DNA of 64,000 bases from Linepithema humile (taxonomy: Eukaryota; Arthropoda; Insecta; Hymenoptera; Formicidae), in assembly GCF_040581485.1 (NCBI RefSeq), contig NC_090130.1, forward strand, positions 17,487,656 to 17,551,655, in the 5' to 3' direction. Shown here piece by piece: positions 1-12,817 of the stretch (the first letter of the stretch is position 1; each line of letters begins with the position of its first letter). A program made the position numbers and the translations under genes. The notes below the pieces were generated by a model. The model was not told the DNA's origin, ran no database searches, and saw only the letters and a list, made by a program, of their open reading frames with translations.

Positions 1-223
1 ACTTAACAAAGTAATTACAACTTGTAATTTACAAATGAAATCCGATTCATGTCAGAGTTTAATGACTTTTTTTTTAGGTAAAAATTTCTGATTTTATTTA
101 TGAAAATAAACCGTTGATAAGTTTCGCAAAAACAAAAAATAGTACATATTATATTCCTTTAAAACTTGAAAAGTTAAAGAAATATCACTTTTGTCTTTGC
201 ATTTGAAATAAAAAGAAGAAAAC

Positions 224-260
<37 letters not shown>

Positions 261-1067
261 AGAGAGAGTGGGAGAGAGAGGGGGGAAAGGGGGGGGAGCA
301 ATGTTTGTAAAAGCAGTGATATATGCATAAACTTCTTATTGTTTTTATTATTCTTGATTCATATTCAAACTTTAATTTTATAGATAATGAATACACATAA
401 TCTTAATTTTATTAACCTTAAATATCGATATTATGATTAGTAATTTTGAGTCTTTAACTTGAATATTAAATTTTAAAAATAAAAAGAATATATATTAAAT
501 AAGTCTGTTAATAAAAATAAATGTAAATTGTAAATACATTTGAAGTGAGCATTGGCATTTATATTTCAAATAAATTTTTAAACATTTCTGTATAATAAAT
601 TTTTTTTTAGACTAATCTACTCTAATTTCCCTCATTGTCTCTAAATGCTGAAAAGTATATTTTATTGCAAATATAACATGACAAGGAAATTGAGATGTTA
701 AAATTCATTTATTATTAAGAAAATCATTGTAATCGATTTGTTTAATTAATCCGAAAAAGGCATGGAAATACATACTTAAATTTAATAAATAATTTAATAA
801 ATACATACTTTAATGTAGTAAATAAATTTTAGATTTATTTTTGGGTAAATAATTTTACTTATTAATTATTAAGTAATTAATAATGTTATCAACAATGTAA
901 AACAATGATTTGAACTGCATACACCAAAAAGTATACACCTAAAAACCAACCGAAGCACTATAAACACGCTAAACAATGATGTGTGTAACGCCCATGAATT
1001 ATTTGTTTTCGTTGCCTTTGTTTTCATTCTCTTTGTTGAGGCGAGAGCCTGCTGATGAGACTATAAG
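1..1067. other. AT-rich non-coding stretch
   Basis: No convincing coding sequence or RNA gene was seen apart from the GA microsatellite listed separately. The sequence is low-complexity AT-rich DNA typical of an insect intergenic region. Confidence 0.6.
227..297. repeat. (GA)n / G-rich microsatellite
   Basis: About 70 bases of nearly pure purine: a GA dinucleotide run that grades into runs of G. It is a simple repeat, and its length is likely to vary between individuals and assemblies. Confidence 0.95.
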
Positions 1068-1210
1068 GGGGGCTGAGCACAATGAAAAGCACAGGCAATA
1101 GGAACAAGAAATAACATAGAAGAGAAAGAGAAAAAAGCTATTTCTCTCTCTTTCTTTCCTACATTATTCCCTGTTCCTAATGCCTGTGCTTTTCATTGTG
1201 CTTAGCCCCT
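1068..1210. mobile_element. hairpin MITE
   Basis: The left arm (from about 1068, reading ggctgagcacaatgaaaagc) and the right arm (ending about 1210) are near-perfect reverse complements around a short pyrimidine-rich loop. This is the form of a small non-autonomous foldback element. No coding capacity. Confidence 0.85.
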
Positions 1211-1920
1211 AAGAGAAACACACGTGCCTGAATTTCTTAAAACATATGAAATTACTTTTTATTTGAAATGCTAAATTAATCGAAAAAGACTAATTAATGT
1301 GTATATCATTGCAAAACAATATATCATTGTTGTTATCTACACAGCAATGCCAATAATATGCATTAATTTTGTTTAAAAATCGAAATTTAAGAAAATATCG
1401 TTTTAATGATGTTTTTAGTTATCAATTTTTATTAAATATTAAAGTAGAAAATGTTTTAATAAGTTATTATCTTACCTGCAACGGAAGCAACAATTCCCAC
1501 TCTGATGCACTTTGATTTTGGACAGTTAATTTTATATTTTTTTTGCAAATCGCAGGATTAAATTTAATAATATGTTTTGTTTCAATAATGTCAAAATTTT
1601 TGCTGTTTAAGAACCTCACTAAACTAAACATTATTGATTTTATCACTCGCGGTCGAATTCTCGCTTTTGTTGAAAACACGTGGATGAAAATAAGTGAGTA
1701 CTGGAAACTAGAAGCTCGGTAGCCGGTAGCACGCAGTATGCGGTAGCATTGTGCAGGAGATAACGCACACAAGCGTGACCGTGTACATGTGCGCCTGCGT
1801 AAGCACTGCGCAACAGCTGAGTCACATATATGAAATTTCACTTGTGTGCGTTATTCCCTTCGGCCGGCTTCGAGTTCCACCCCAGCACTTCTCTTCTAGC
1901 GAGCCTCACACTTCTTAATA
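1211..1920. other. non-coding stretch
   Basis: AT-rich at first, then locally GC-richer around 1700-1900. Short open frames exist here, but none shows recognisable domain residues or splice structure. Confidence 0.45.
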
Positions 1921-2040
1921 GATGATTTCCACTTAGCGACACAAGTCGACACAAGCGTCATTCTATCTTTATTGTTTAATGGTGTTGAAAAGAAATAGAA
2001 TGATGCTTGTGTCGACTTGTGTCGCTAAATGGAAAGCACC
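1921..2040. mobile_element. hairpin MITE
   Basis: Arms of about 45 bp, containing gcgacacaagtcgacacaag and its reverse complement, flank a short AT-rich loop. Mismatches between the arms are few. This is a foldback element unrelated in sequence to the one at 1068-1210. Confidence 0.85.
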
Positions 2041-2250
2041 TATAGGAAAATTTCAGTCCCGCATAAATTTGATTTTCGCCTTAAAATTCACAGTTTGGCT
2101 TTGTCATTTTTTTATATACAAATAATAATAAATATTTTTACAAGTTAATGACAAAAGGAAACGTATTGACACATCCGCGCGCGCTTATACATTATATTGT
2201 AATTTCTTATTTGTAATGTAATTAACCGCGTTATAATAAACAAACATTTC

Positions 2251-2389
2251 CAAAGAGAACAGGAAGTCAAAATAATAATGTCAATTTGATATACCATATT
2301 GACCAAAAAATAACAAAACAAAAAATGTAAATTTGGTCAATATATATGATGTGAAATTGACATTATTTTGACTTTTCTGTTCTCCTTAG
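2251..2389. mobile_element. hairpin MITE
   Basis: Inverted arms beginning with an agagaaca motif and sharing tcaaaataataatgtcaatt-like sequence flank a short loop. It is the third different foldback element within 1.4 kb. Confidence 0.8.
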
Positions 2390-3554
2390 GTTATTTAGTA
2401 ATAAAATGAATAATATTACATATTACATAAATATATAAAATTCATGAACACATTTATAATGAACATTTGACTGTCTCAATACTATTGGACTCATATATAC
2501 ATTATTGAAAAGTCGAGTATTAATAAATGGTATCTAATCAGATTTTTCTCATTTCTACTCATTTAATTTTGTGAGAGATTTCAAACTTTATGGTTCATTT
2601 TGCACATATTCAATTTTTCAGCAGAATTTTATGAGTATATGAAATATTATGCATATTCGGAAAATCTATTATAAATATAAATGAAATATATTATATATAA
2701 TTAGATCTTTCGTATTTTTACTACCATAATTTTTAAAAGATAATATCATCCATATAGAGATTGTCTTATATACCGTCATTGTAATATAGTTGAACATTCT
2801 GATATATGCAAATAAAAACACGTTATGGGTACCTATTACGATTTCACAAGAATACATACGGTTTCTGTCATCGAATTGGCGAATTAGATCTAATATAAAA
2901 TGTAAAATTTGTATTTAAAATTCTTTATACAAAATAATAAAACCACATAATTGTTGTCAGAATTTACCTATATGAATAAATGATTCTCAGGAAAGGAACA
3001 ATCTACTATGAAAATATAAACTTGAATGTGCATAATAACATATTAGAGTAATAAAAACAAAATTATAGAAATAACTTGTACGATCGAATATAGTGCAATA
3101 TAGAAATTACCTTTTAAAATATATATAAATGAATATATTCAAAATTACTTATTAAAACTGTCATATATACATTACCTTTTTCATAGAAAAGTCCTATACA
3201 AACTTATAACTCATTAAAAAGTATTTTGTCTCATATAATCTAATAAATAGTTTTTATGTGCCGTTTTTAAGTTCTTATCTGACTTATATTTTCTTATAAA
3301 ATCTCATATATTTTTAATTAGATTTTATGGGATTTTATGGGATCCTTTCAATAGGGTAGAGAAGCATATATTATTATTATACTTTGCATCCAGAATAACA
3401 TTAAATTAAAGCGATACAGATAAATATTAAAAGTACTATTTATACATAATTATTATTTCAATATTTTTACTATTCTGTAATATTACTAAAATCATGTCAT
3501 ATATTCTTGAAACATTTATGAAAAATATGTTACTTTGTGAGAAGGGAAACTAAC
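2390..3554. other. AT-rich stretch downstream of the minus-strand accessory gene
   Basis: By analogy with the copy near 47.7 kb, the 3' exons of the minus-strand gene at 3555-5235 should lie here. I could not assign any with confidence: one minus frame around 2880-2670 is open but carries no recognisable motif. Otherwise the stretch is low-complexity AT-rich sequence. Confidence 0.4.
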
Positions 3555-5235
3555 CTTATAATTAGTAATAGGATTGAGTTTTGAAGTTGAAGGTGCAGTC
3601 TCCAGAAGATTTTTACCCAAAAACTATAATTAAATAAACGTTATTATTAACGTATATATTTAACGTATATATTTAAGTATTAACGTATATTATTAATTGA
3701 TTAAACAGAAAGTTATTAAAAATTTTAATATACAATTTTATAAGTGTTACCAAATGAACATTTTCATTAATCTTCTCCAAATTGCTCAGAACAGTTTCCG
3801 TCATGTCTTTCATCTTTGGCAGATCTAAAAATCAAATATAAAAAAGTTATAAATAAAGAAAAAATGGTACAAATTTACGATATTTAAATACTTAATGACA
3901 TAAGAAAATACTCTCTTAATGTACAAATGACAAAATACAAAATGTACTAAAATTTCTAAAATTAAAAAATTCAGTTTCTGATGGATTAATATAACAGTGT
4001 ACGAGTTATAATATAACGAATAACAAACTTTCTAAGGAATGTAGAGTAACCCGTAGTGCAGCGTTTTCTTTTTTTAACGATTCATTTTCGAACTTCAATA
4101 AGTCATTCTTCACACTCAAATCATTTTTTGACATTTTGGAATAATTTTCTTCATCTGAAGATGTTCCATAGTCAATCTATTTACAAAAGAGGAAGAAATC
4201 GTATCATTACTTTTGAAAACTTTAGATTATTGTTTTTCCTATTTCAAAACATAAAAATAAATATTTACTTCAATTGGAGCTCTTTTAAATGTTTTTTAAT
4301 TCTTTAAGTAATTGTAATGATTTTGATTCATTAATTTCATTTTTTGTTACACCAACTTTGTTCTATATTCAAAAAAAGTTCAAAATTATTATACAATATA
4401 AACGTATTTATATTAGTATTTAAAGTTATATGTTATTTATAAAATTAACCATTTTTTTCTTTGAACGTATTTCACTATTTTCATCATCATCACTCCATTC
4501 TTTTCTTCGTATTATTTTTCGATCTTCTTTGGTTGGTTGTAATACGCCATATTCTGTTAAATTATCTCTATACTCGCACATTTTTACCCATTCTTAAAAA
4601 TTAGAATCAGAAAAATTTTAATACAATTATTCAACAAATATTATCTTAAAGATACACATACAATCAGGGCTTAATTTTGACCGGAATGGCGTTTCAATTT
4701 TTTTTTAATCTGAAATTTAATATTTATTTAATAAATATCAGAAGAAGAAATATCTTTTTCATGCGTTCCGGTTCTTATTTTTTTAGAAATTAAGCCCTGC
4801 GTACAATTCAATTAAAATTATGGTTATAACTTTAACCAAAGTTAATTAAAAAAAATGGTGATCATATATAATAAAATACAACTATCTATCGAAACTCTCT
4901 TTATATATCTATATGTACATATGCCAGTCTATTAATCGAAAGTATAGATATCTACAATAAATAATATTAAATTATTATACTTATTACTTACCTCCAAAAG
5001 CAAGTAACTTAACCACAACCACCTGCCATTGACACGTTTTCAATCGTTTTTTCATATTTGATGTCGGTGCAATGTCGCAATTAGGCCATTTTATTTCAAC
5101 TTCAATATTGTTTTCGATTAATCTGGCAAATTCTTCTTTTTCTGTGACTTTTTGCAGAAGCCAATCTTGATAACCAATTGCTATCTTTTTATCCTCGTTA
5201 ACAAATTCAAGCAGAATACAGTCGTTATCATTCAT
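3555..5235 (-). CDS. transposon accessory protein, WL/DUF4806-type N-terminus (partial, one frameshift)
   Basis: I do not know the biochemical function. Exon 1 (5235-4992) starts MNDNDCILLEFVNEDKK and contains a QDWLLQ motif matching the V.F...WL pattern of the minus gene at 50184 and the plus gene at 62721. It ends at a GTAAGT donor. Exon 2 (4592-4450) joins in phase and is charged (RDNLTEYGVLQ..., then RRKEWSDDDENSE). Later exons, about 4375-4269, 4190-4045, 3823-3760 and 3625-3555, encode acidic and coiled-coil-like segments such as NDLLKFENESLKKENAAL. Exon 3 ends early in the natural frame; removing one base from an A run restores an exon with a good donor, so a homopolymer indel is likely. 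The C-terminal domain was not found. The gene is divergent to the transposase at 5743, with 507 bp between the start codons, as at the second locus, so I infer it is part of the same mobile element. M53 of the longer frame was chosen as start because the similarity begins there. Confidence 0.6.
4665..4799. mobile_element. hairpin MITE in an intron
   Basis: Terminal cagggcttaatttt and its reverse complement (ending ...aattaagccctg) enclose a second inverted patch, gaccggaa/ttccggttc. The element lies between exons 1 and 2 of the minus-strand accessory gene. Confidence 0.8.
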
Positions 5236-5742
5236 TTTTACTATTGTTTTGCAAGCAGTTGCTATTATAATATTATAATAACTACTATAATCTGCTAAGA
5301 TCTGTTGACAATTATACACATTCACCGCAATATTATAAATCTGACTTAGAGAATAAGAACACAACACACGAGTGACCAGAAACAATTGCAAGGTATAATC
5401 TTACTCAGTAGCGCTCGCGATTCTTGCCGCTGCGCTGATTGGTTGCTAGCGCTCTTTGATGACATAGCGTCCGCGTATTGGCTGTGTATGGTCACATGTC
5501 CTAAATAGAATTATAATTTTCAATGAGGACACTTATTCTCATTGGCCGCTCATAACCTGCTGACAACACCGCACATTACTATCTGTTCTTTTGTCCATGT
5601 TGTTTACCGGCAATGGCGACAAATGTTGTAATTGTGAAATCTCGTGTCCACGTGCAGTGAATAAATAATAATATTGTTTGATATATTTTTTCAATTTATT
5701 ATGTATATTAGTTAAGTTTTGAGATATAAAATAACATAAAAA
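5236..5742. promoter_or_regulatory. shared divergent promoter region with three ATTGG boxes
   Basis: The 507-bp gap between two divergent start codons is GC-richer than its surroundings. It holds three ATTGG motifs (inverted CCAAT boxes) at 5438-5442, 5477-5481 and 5541-5545. Repeated CCAAT boxes bound by NF-Y are a known feature of bidirectional promoters; use here is inference. Confidence 0.5.
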
Positions 5743-8700
5743 ATGACTAATACATCAAGAGGACCATATAAAAAGTATTTGGTCGACATTGTAGAAGAAA
5801 TACCTGTGACAACCATTCGTTCTCGTCGAGCTTGCTTTTCAGCAGGAAGAGAAAAACAAAGAATAGTAGAAGTTGAGGTTAGATTATATATTTATATTAT
5901 CTATTTAAATAAAAAAACATTGTATTAAAAATTTATTTGTATAAACTTGTATTCTCATGTTTTTGACATAAACTTAGTGATAACTTTCATTGAATGCAGT
6001 ATACATTCAATGACTATTTATATGAATAATCTCTATTTAATTATTTAATTATTTTATAATAAAATAAAGCTTTATTGTTATTTTTTTTAATTATTTATTA
6101 CAGGTTCCAATTTCCGATAAACTTTCTAACAATGAAAATACGAAGAATCATGATATCCAAGACAATGATGATTCTACTATTAATATTGAAGAATATAGTA
6201 ATCAATTCCAAGATAATGCAATTAGAATTGACAGTGACAATGAGACAATTGTAAGCAGAAGAAGCTTAGGAGAATCAAACAGCAGTCAAGCTGATTCTGA
6301 CTTCTCCAGTGAAAATGAAAATAATTTAGAAGAAAATTATCTTAATTATTCTGAAGATGAAAACAGTGATAATTATAATAATGATAATGTAGATATTCAC
6401 AAAAATAAAAGCGATAGTGAAAGTAATGAAGACAACGAAGAATATGAAAATCAAATACAGGTAATTTCAAGTAATTCACTATTTAGAACTACTATTTTAT
6501 TGAAATAAATGTTATATTGGCATTGAGAATATAACATTAAAGAAATAGAGAATTATAAAATTAAATAGTAATAAAAAAAATTTATCACAATTAATAAATT
6601 CAAGGCAACATACAATGTAAGAAGTATATATATATATATATATATATAATTCCTATTTCAAAAAATAAATAACCTACAATTATTTAAAATAATATAAATG
6701 CTTTGCTTTTACAAACTATTTTTTTGTTTTTCCAGAATATGCATTCAGTAAGAATAACGTTCATCATAACATGGATGTATATTTAATGTATATGAATAAA
6801 ATTTTTTTTGCAGGATATAATACGGGTTTCCATATATGAAGGATGTAATTTGACCAAAGAAGAAAGCCAATTATTAATTATGGGAACAGCTATTCGAAAC
6901 AAAATGACGGACGTAGGATTGGAAACTTTACTTAAAATTGTAGATTGCCATTTGCCACATACGCAATACAATTCGAAGTATCATTTTCTTAAAACGTTTC
7001 CAAAGGTACAAGCTAATATATATTACTTTTGTCCAAAATGTTTAATAATATTGAAGTTTGAAAACTGCAACAGAGTGGAATGCAAAAATTGCGAAAAAAT
7101 TTACAATCGTCGTCGATTGCAAAGACAATTTAATTATTTTTATCATCTTCCATTGAAGGAACAATTAATAGAACTAGTAAACACAAAGTTATTTACATAT
7201 TTTAGAAAAATGTCATATGAAAGCGATGTTATAAATGGAAACATATATTATCAGTTGAGAGAAAAAAATATTATTTCTGATCAAGACATTAGTATTCAAT
7301 GGAATACAGATGGCGTAGAAATATTTAATTTGTCAAAATATTCTATATGGCCTATCCAAGTATCTATTAACGAATTACCTTATAGAATTAGACGTGATAA
7401 TATTTTACTTTGTGTGGATTATGGTTCAATTCTGAGAAACCACCTATGGAACTTTTTCTTAGACCATTTATAGACGAACTTCTTGAGTTACATATTAATG
7501 GAATTGAATGTAATACATTCAACCATCAAGAACCTATATTGATTAAAGTTCATGCGCTTTTCTCACCAGTTGATTCAGTTGCTCGACCTTTGATTCAAAA
7601 TATTAAACAATTTAATGGAAAATATGGATGCTCTTATTAAAGTCTTAATAAAGGAGAACACATTGCTATTGGAAGGGGGTACACACGAGTATATCCAGGT
7701 GGTAAGGGAGTAATGCGTACGATAACAAAACATAACATATATGTTGAAAGGGCAGTTGAAAAACGGAAAGCAGTAAAAGGTGTTAAGGGGCCTTCTATTA
7801 CAATGCTTCTGCCTACTTTTGATGTGATTCATTCATTTCCACCAGAATACATGCATTCGTGTTTATTGGGTGTCACAAAATTGTTCAGTACGTCTTGGTT
7901 TGATTCCAAAAATAACAATAAAGATTGGTATTTAGGTTCTAAAATCACTGAATTCAACGAAAAATTACTTGTTATTCAACCTCCTTGTGAAATTACGAGA
8001 ACTCCACAATCAATGAAAGATAGTAAATTTAAAGCAAATGATTGGAAATATTTTTTATTGTATTATTCGCTGATTTGTCTAACAGATTTAATGCCACAGA
8101 AATATATTAAACATTGGTTGTTGTTTGTATACAGTATAAATATTTTTTCAAAAACAAAAATTGAAGAAGACGAGTTATTTAAAGCAAAAACGGCACTTCG
8201 CGAATTCGTTTTAAATGTGGAGTTGTTGTACGGAAAGGAGTATATGAAATATAATGTACACCTATTGCTTCACATACCAGAGTATGTAAGAAATTACGGT
8301 GCTATTTGGGCTTGGTCAGCGTTTCCTTTTGAACATTTTAATGGCATTATAGCAAGTTTATTTCATGGAACTCAATGTATACCTTTGCAAATCTGTAAAT
8401 TATATTCCAGATTAAGATATATTAAACAACAATGTGAAATTTTCAATAGACCAAACTGTAGTGTTCAGGGAAAAGCTATATTCCGATATATAACAAAGAA
8501 AACTAAAATTATGAAATGTATTGAATTTGGAGATGAATTAAGAATATTTGGAAAATCGACAGAAATGCAACTATCCTTAAGACAAAAATTATTGATTGAA
8601 CAGTTTTTAAAAGAAACAATTGAAAACAATGTCTAGTCATTTCAAAGGTTTACATATAATAATACTTTATATCACAGTTTTAAATATTCTCGCCTCATCA

Positions 8701-9008
8701 AAAGAAATAACAGTACAGTATTATTAGAAAATCGGTCATTGATGATTATTTCAGATTTAATTTTACTTAAGACGTCAGACTTGCAAACTAAGAAGTATAT
8801 AGTTCTTGGTAAAGAGTTACAAATCATTGATGAAGAAGTTTGTAAATATAAAACTATATCTTCGAAAATGTTTTCATTTATTGCCCGACACACAAATAAT
8901 GATGTTTGTAATTTTCTTTCTGCTATACGTAAAAAATGCGTTTATATTCCTTACAAAGATGATAAATTATGCATTATTCCTCTGGTCAATACTTTGGAAA
9001 CGGATTAA
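5743..9008 (+). pseudogene. DDE-type (CACTA-like) transposase, decayed
   Basis: Three exons in one phase: 5743-5877, 6104-6460 (very acidic, S/D/N-rich) and 6814-9008, with GT/AG borders. Exon 3 carries a four-cysteine zinc-ribbon-like motif (CPKC...CKNC) and then blocks of a transposase family widespread in insects and cnidarians: WNTDGVEIF (first Asp), GLWFNSEKPPMELFLRPF, a YMHSCLLGVTK block and SAFPFEHFNG (Glu). The reading frame is broken: a GT duplication near 7412 shifts frame, TAA at 7639-7641 and TAG at 8634-8636 interrupt the original frame, and the recognisable C-terminus runs on to 9008. In the block normally written D.MH the acidic residue is Glu (PPEYMH). The copy therefore appears inactive, though decay is modest. 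It pairs head-to-head with the minus gene at 5235. The CACTA/EnSpm-like assignment is inference from the motif pattern. Confidence 0.8.
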
Positions 9009-9716
9009 GAATAAAATACTTGTAATAATATATATGGATAGGTATACATATATGTATACACACACATTTGACATAAATAATAATGTAGTTATATCTATAT
9101 TAATTACGATTGCATCTGTTTTTTTAATTAATAAATTATCACAAAGAAATAATTATTTATTATGAAATTCACTTATATCCGTAAATCTAAAAATATCTAT
9201 AATAAACTCATTGTTAATTAAATAAAAGAAGTATGTACAAAAATTATTGGATCTTCTGCAAAACTACTGATAATTCAATAATTTATTTTTCAGTTATTCT
9301 CAATATCAATTTGTTTGTATTAAAACTAGAATTTTCTAAAAGTTTATTCAATATTATCCTTAATAGTTTTGCTAATAATATTCAGCACTATTAGAGACAA
9401 AAATACTGCTGAGTTGAAAACTGTAGTTTTCATATAGTTTTCCAACAGATTTTTAATAGTGATCCTATAGTTTTTTAATAGTGTTCCTATGGTTTTTCAA
9501 TACTTTTTAATAGTTTTCTCAATAGTTTTTTAATAGTTTTTTTAAATAGTTTTCTGTAGTTTTTTTTCGTACGGGTTTAACTGCATCATAAAGGAATAAT
9601 CCTTATATATATTTAAAAGGTTATGGGCCCAGGATTGCAATAATTAAGAGAGACAATTGGCTTTAAAATAAGGTTATATTTTTTCTTTGTATTACTTCTG
9701 GCTCGTTTTAAAAATA
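9009..9716. repeat. low-complexity region with aatagtttt repeats
   Basis: Mostly AT-rich. Between about 9420 and 9560 the motif aatagttttt recurs in degenerate tandem form. No coding signal. Confidence 0.6.
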
Positions 9717-9900
9717 GCCCAAAATAAGAATAACAGTTATAACATTGATCCATTAAGTGGCAATAATTATGAAACCTGGAAATTTCGAGTTAAAACAATA
9801 TTAACAGAACTCAATGTAGAAGATATGATACTCGTTAAATACAGTGATGAAAATTATGATACAGAAGCAGAAAGAAGAAGCCAAAAAGAAGGAAAATAAA
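9717..9900 (+). pseudogene. Ty1/copia-type Gag N-terminal fragment
   Basis: The frame contains LSGNNYETWKFRVKTILTE, the L-x-G-x-N-Y-x-x-W-x-x-x-(M/V) signature of copia Gag/DUF4219 polyproteins, followed by an acidic stretch. It stops at 9900, and no protease, integrase or RT follows. A short homologous-looking continuation is cut by the solo LTR at 10074. Confidence 0.65.
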
Positions 9901-10073
9901 TGTAAATCTATACTTGTACACCTGATCACACTAATGCCTTAACATATGAAGTTGCACGGGTGTCAAGGCATATCAAGTCGGCGTGTTCCGACTCTACATA
10001 TTTTTACATCACATGAACACAGCGGCAAAGCTGTTTTGACTGTTTCAAAGCAACTGGAGCAATTGATTAATAT

Positions 10074-10466
10074 TGTTGCGCCCGTACTATTTCGCCGCTG
10101 ATGCTGTGTGTGTTACAGCTGACGGACCGATCGATAATATCGATCGGTCATTAGAGAGTTGAAGCCAAATGGCATTTATTAATAATCTTTCTTATATTCG
10201 TTGTCAGGACAACGAATATTAATTAACAGTTTAAAGGGTCTCTATGACAGTTATAAACAAGCTGTTATATGTCAGATCTGAGATAGCTGTCTGCTCGAGC
10301 GGACGTTTATGATAGCTCCGGTCTTTAAATCATATTTCCGGTTTCTCATTGTAAAGTTCTGTGTTGTTTATTAAAGTATTCTCTGTTTATTCGAAGTGTT
10401 GTGTTGTGTTGCTTGATTTCGTGAGTTTCGTTGTCGTGCGTGAAATACCGGTCCGCGGACGCAACA
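10074..10466. mobile_element. solo LTR, 393 bp
   Basis: It begins TGTTGCGCCCG and ends CGGACGCAACA, so the ends are TG...CA with a 7-bp inverted repeat. It is flanked on both sides by atat, consistent with a 4-bp target duplication. No internal coding region follows, so it is the recombination product of an LTR retrotransposon. Confidence 0.75.
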
Positions 10467-11293
10467 ATATTATAAATATTAATCTTTATTATATTTATAA
10501 TATATTTATCCATATTTATTATCTTGTTGCATTTGTGATATGGACATTCCTGAGGCTGAGTATCGCGCACCTTTTGTTAGTTACGCGCGTTGTTAGCGCG
10601 TTTGGCGACTCGCTGCTAGCATGCGAGCGGCAAGGAGGGAACAGTAGGCGTCAATCAGAAATTCGAGCCGAAAGTTGCAACTAATTACCATCTCTGCTAT
10701 AAATAATACTACTATTAATAAAAAATTAATTAAAAATTCACAAATTTTACAGCGTATTGTATATTTTTTACTTTTTATGTTAGAATTCAATACGATTGCA
10801 ACTCAATAATATAATTCTTAACTTTTCGACCTCTTTTTAAGCGATTTTCTGGAATAAAAAGTTATAATGACTATCTTTTTTACTTTACATTGAAAAACCA
10901 TTAAATATCTTTTTCTTACAAAGCAAAAATGTCTTCGCTTATTTTTATTTTTAGTCTCAAAAAAATGTTTGATAGCAATATTACGGACGATTGTGAGGAA
11001 TGCACTACAGTTGAGAAATCAATTCTTGATAAAACATTAACATAAAATATTTTTGGACAAAATAATTTTTTCTCCTTGATACAGCATTATCAAATATTAT
11101 TTTGTACTAACTTAGATACGATAAGAAATACATAAGAAATACAATAATGAAACACGGATCGCGCTACTAAACTCGTTAAATTGTGTGTCGCGACAGAGTT
11201 GTGCAGAGCGATATAGCGTTCTATTTAGCCTTAGCCCAAGATTAATGCAATACTGTTGACTGTACTTTAATATTTAATTTTATTTTATATATA
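10467..11293. other. non-coding stretch
   Basis: AT-rich with a GC-richer patch at about 10550-10680. No coding, RNA or repeat structure was recognised. Confidence 0.45.
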
Positions 11294-12026
11294 CAGGGTG
11301 TCCCATTTTAAAAACCTCATGTGAATGACTTTCTAGAAATTGGTTTTAGCAAAAAATGTTTCAGACAAAAGTTGTTGGGTTTGGAAAGGGACATTCGATG
11401 ATGACATTGGTTTAACCTAGGGTCTACATGCCAAGGTCACATGGAGATCAACTTTGTTTTTTTATATGGAACACCCTTGTAAAACATTCAGTTTTTGAGA
11501 ATGTTACCTTAATACTTTTATGCACAAAATAATGAGACAAATGAATTGGTATAAAGAAAACACATTGGTTTTAAAAAAAAGTATGCAGTTGGATGTTGCA
11601 AATTACATATTTTTTCTTGAAAGCAACTATGTGTTTTCTTTATACCAATTGATTCGTCTCATTATTTTATGCATATTAAGATAAGATTCCCGAAAATTGA
11701 ATGTTTTACAAGATATTTTGTATTTTAAGTCAAAATATTGTAATTTACAAGCCTCATAACTCAAAAAGTACTTAATGAAAAATAACTTTATTATAGTGTT
11801 TTGAAAAGCTCTTGATACCTCTTTTGATTTTGGAATAAAAAACAGGGTGTTCCATTTAAAAAAACAAAGTTGACCTTTATATGACCTTGGCATGTACACC
11901 CTAGATTAAACCAATGTCATCGTCGGATGTCCTCCTCCAAACCAACAACTTCTGTCTAAAATATTTTTTGCTAAAACCAATTTCTACAAAGTTATTCACG
12001 TGGGATTTTTAAAATGGGACACCCTG
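11294..12026. mobile_element. TIR element beginning cagggtgtcccatttt
   Basis: The ends are inverted copies of cagggtgtcccatttt, flanked by tata. Internally there is a second palindrome built on a cataaaataatgagac-type sequence and its complement. Relatives of the inner part recur at 33.4-33.5 and 35.2-35.5 kb. No transposase is encoded; it is a non-autonomous element. Confidence 0.85.
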
Positions 12027-12817
12027 TATACCCATCGGCCACATTGATTGTTTTCAAAATCAATATACGTTCGACGGCTAAATCAATTGTTTTCGCGGAA
12101 TATATACGAACTTACTGCATTAAAAAGGTTAAACGCGTTGAATTGCGTTTATATTACTTAAATGTTTATTTAATGAGATGTATTGTTTCTTACGGAAAAA
12201 AATTTACTTATCATACAACCAGTGTAGCTCTTTATTTAGAATTATGTAATTTATTATATAATTAGTTCATATAACTAAAAATTATAATAATTTTCTACTA
12301 GATATACACAGCTGGTCCCAAAATTCTTATTTTTATATCATATTTTCGCGTGTCTCAATGTAACAGATAGTAAAATAAATAAGAGTCTTTACTTTTAAAA
12401 GCAAATAATTGCAAGTAATTGTATTTTAAATACGTGGCATTGATGTTTCACGATTACAAAGCATTAAATTACACGATTACAAAACATTAATTATTCAGAT
12501 CAATCAATTGTTTTCTAAATAGTGAATTTATAATGTTCCTGCATAAGTAGTGAGGAAATAATTAACATGTGTCCTTTATATAAAAACAGGTATAGTTTAA
12601 AAATGAGTTATTAAGTAACTAGTGTCCCGCCAGTCGCACAGGCAATTGCGTAAGTTGGATTTCAGAATCTCACTTAAATATTATCATTAAAAATTAAGAA
12701 AAAAAGAGTGTGTAAATATAAAAACGTAAAATAAAGATCATTTAAAATATCTGCAAATTTTCTGATATTGGGACTTTGTTAACCAGTAAAGGAAAATTTA
12801 CTGTCGTTGGAGTTGAC
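12027..12817. other. region upstream of the FAS pseudogene
   Basis: AT-rich 5' flank. No clear TATA box or upstream exon was recognised. An untranslated leader or promoter of the FAS copy may lie here, but nothing in the sequence identifies it. Confidence 0.4.

Noticed and set aside
1467..1841. 124-codon minus open frame
   Set aside because: No domain residues, no splice structure, overlaps another random frame, and composition looks like noncoding DNA.
2669..2880. C-terminal exon of the locus 1 accessory gene on minus
   Set aside because: An open frame exists with a plausible upstream boundary, but I could not match it to DUF4806 or the basic tail seen at locus 2.
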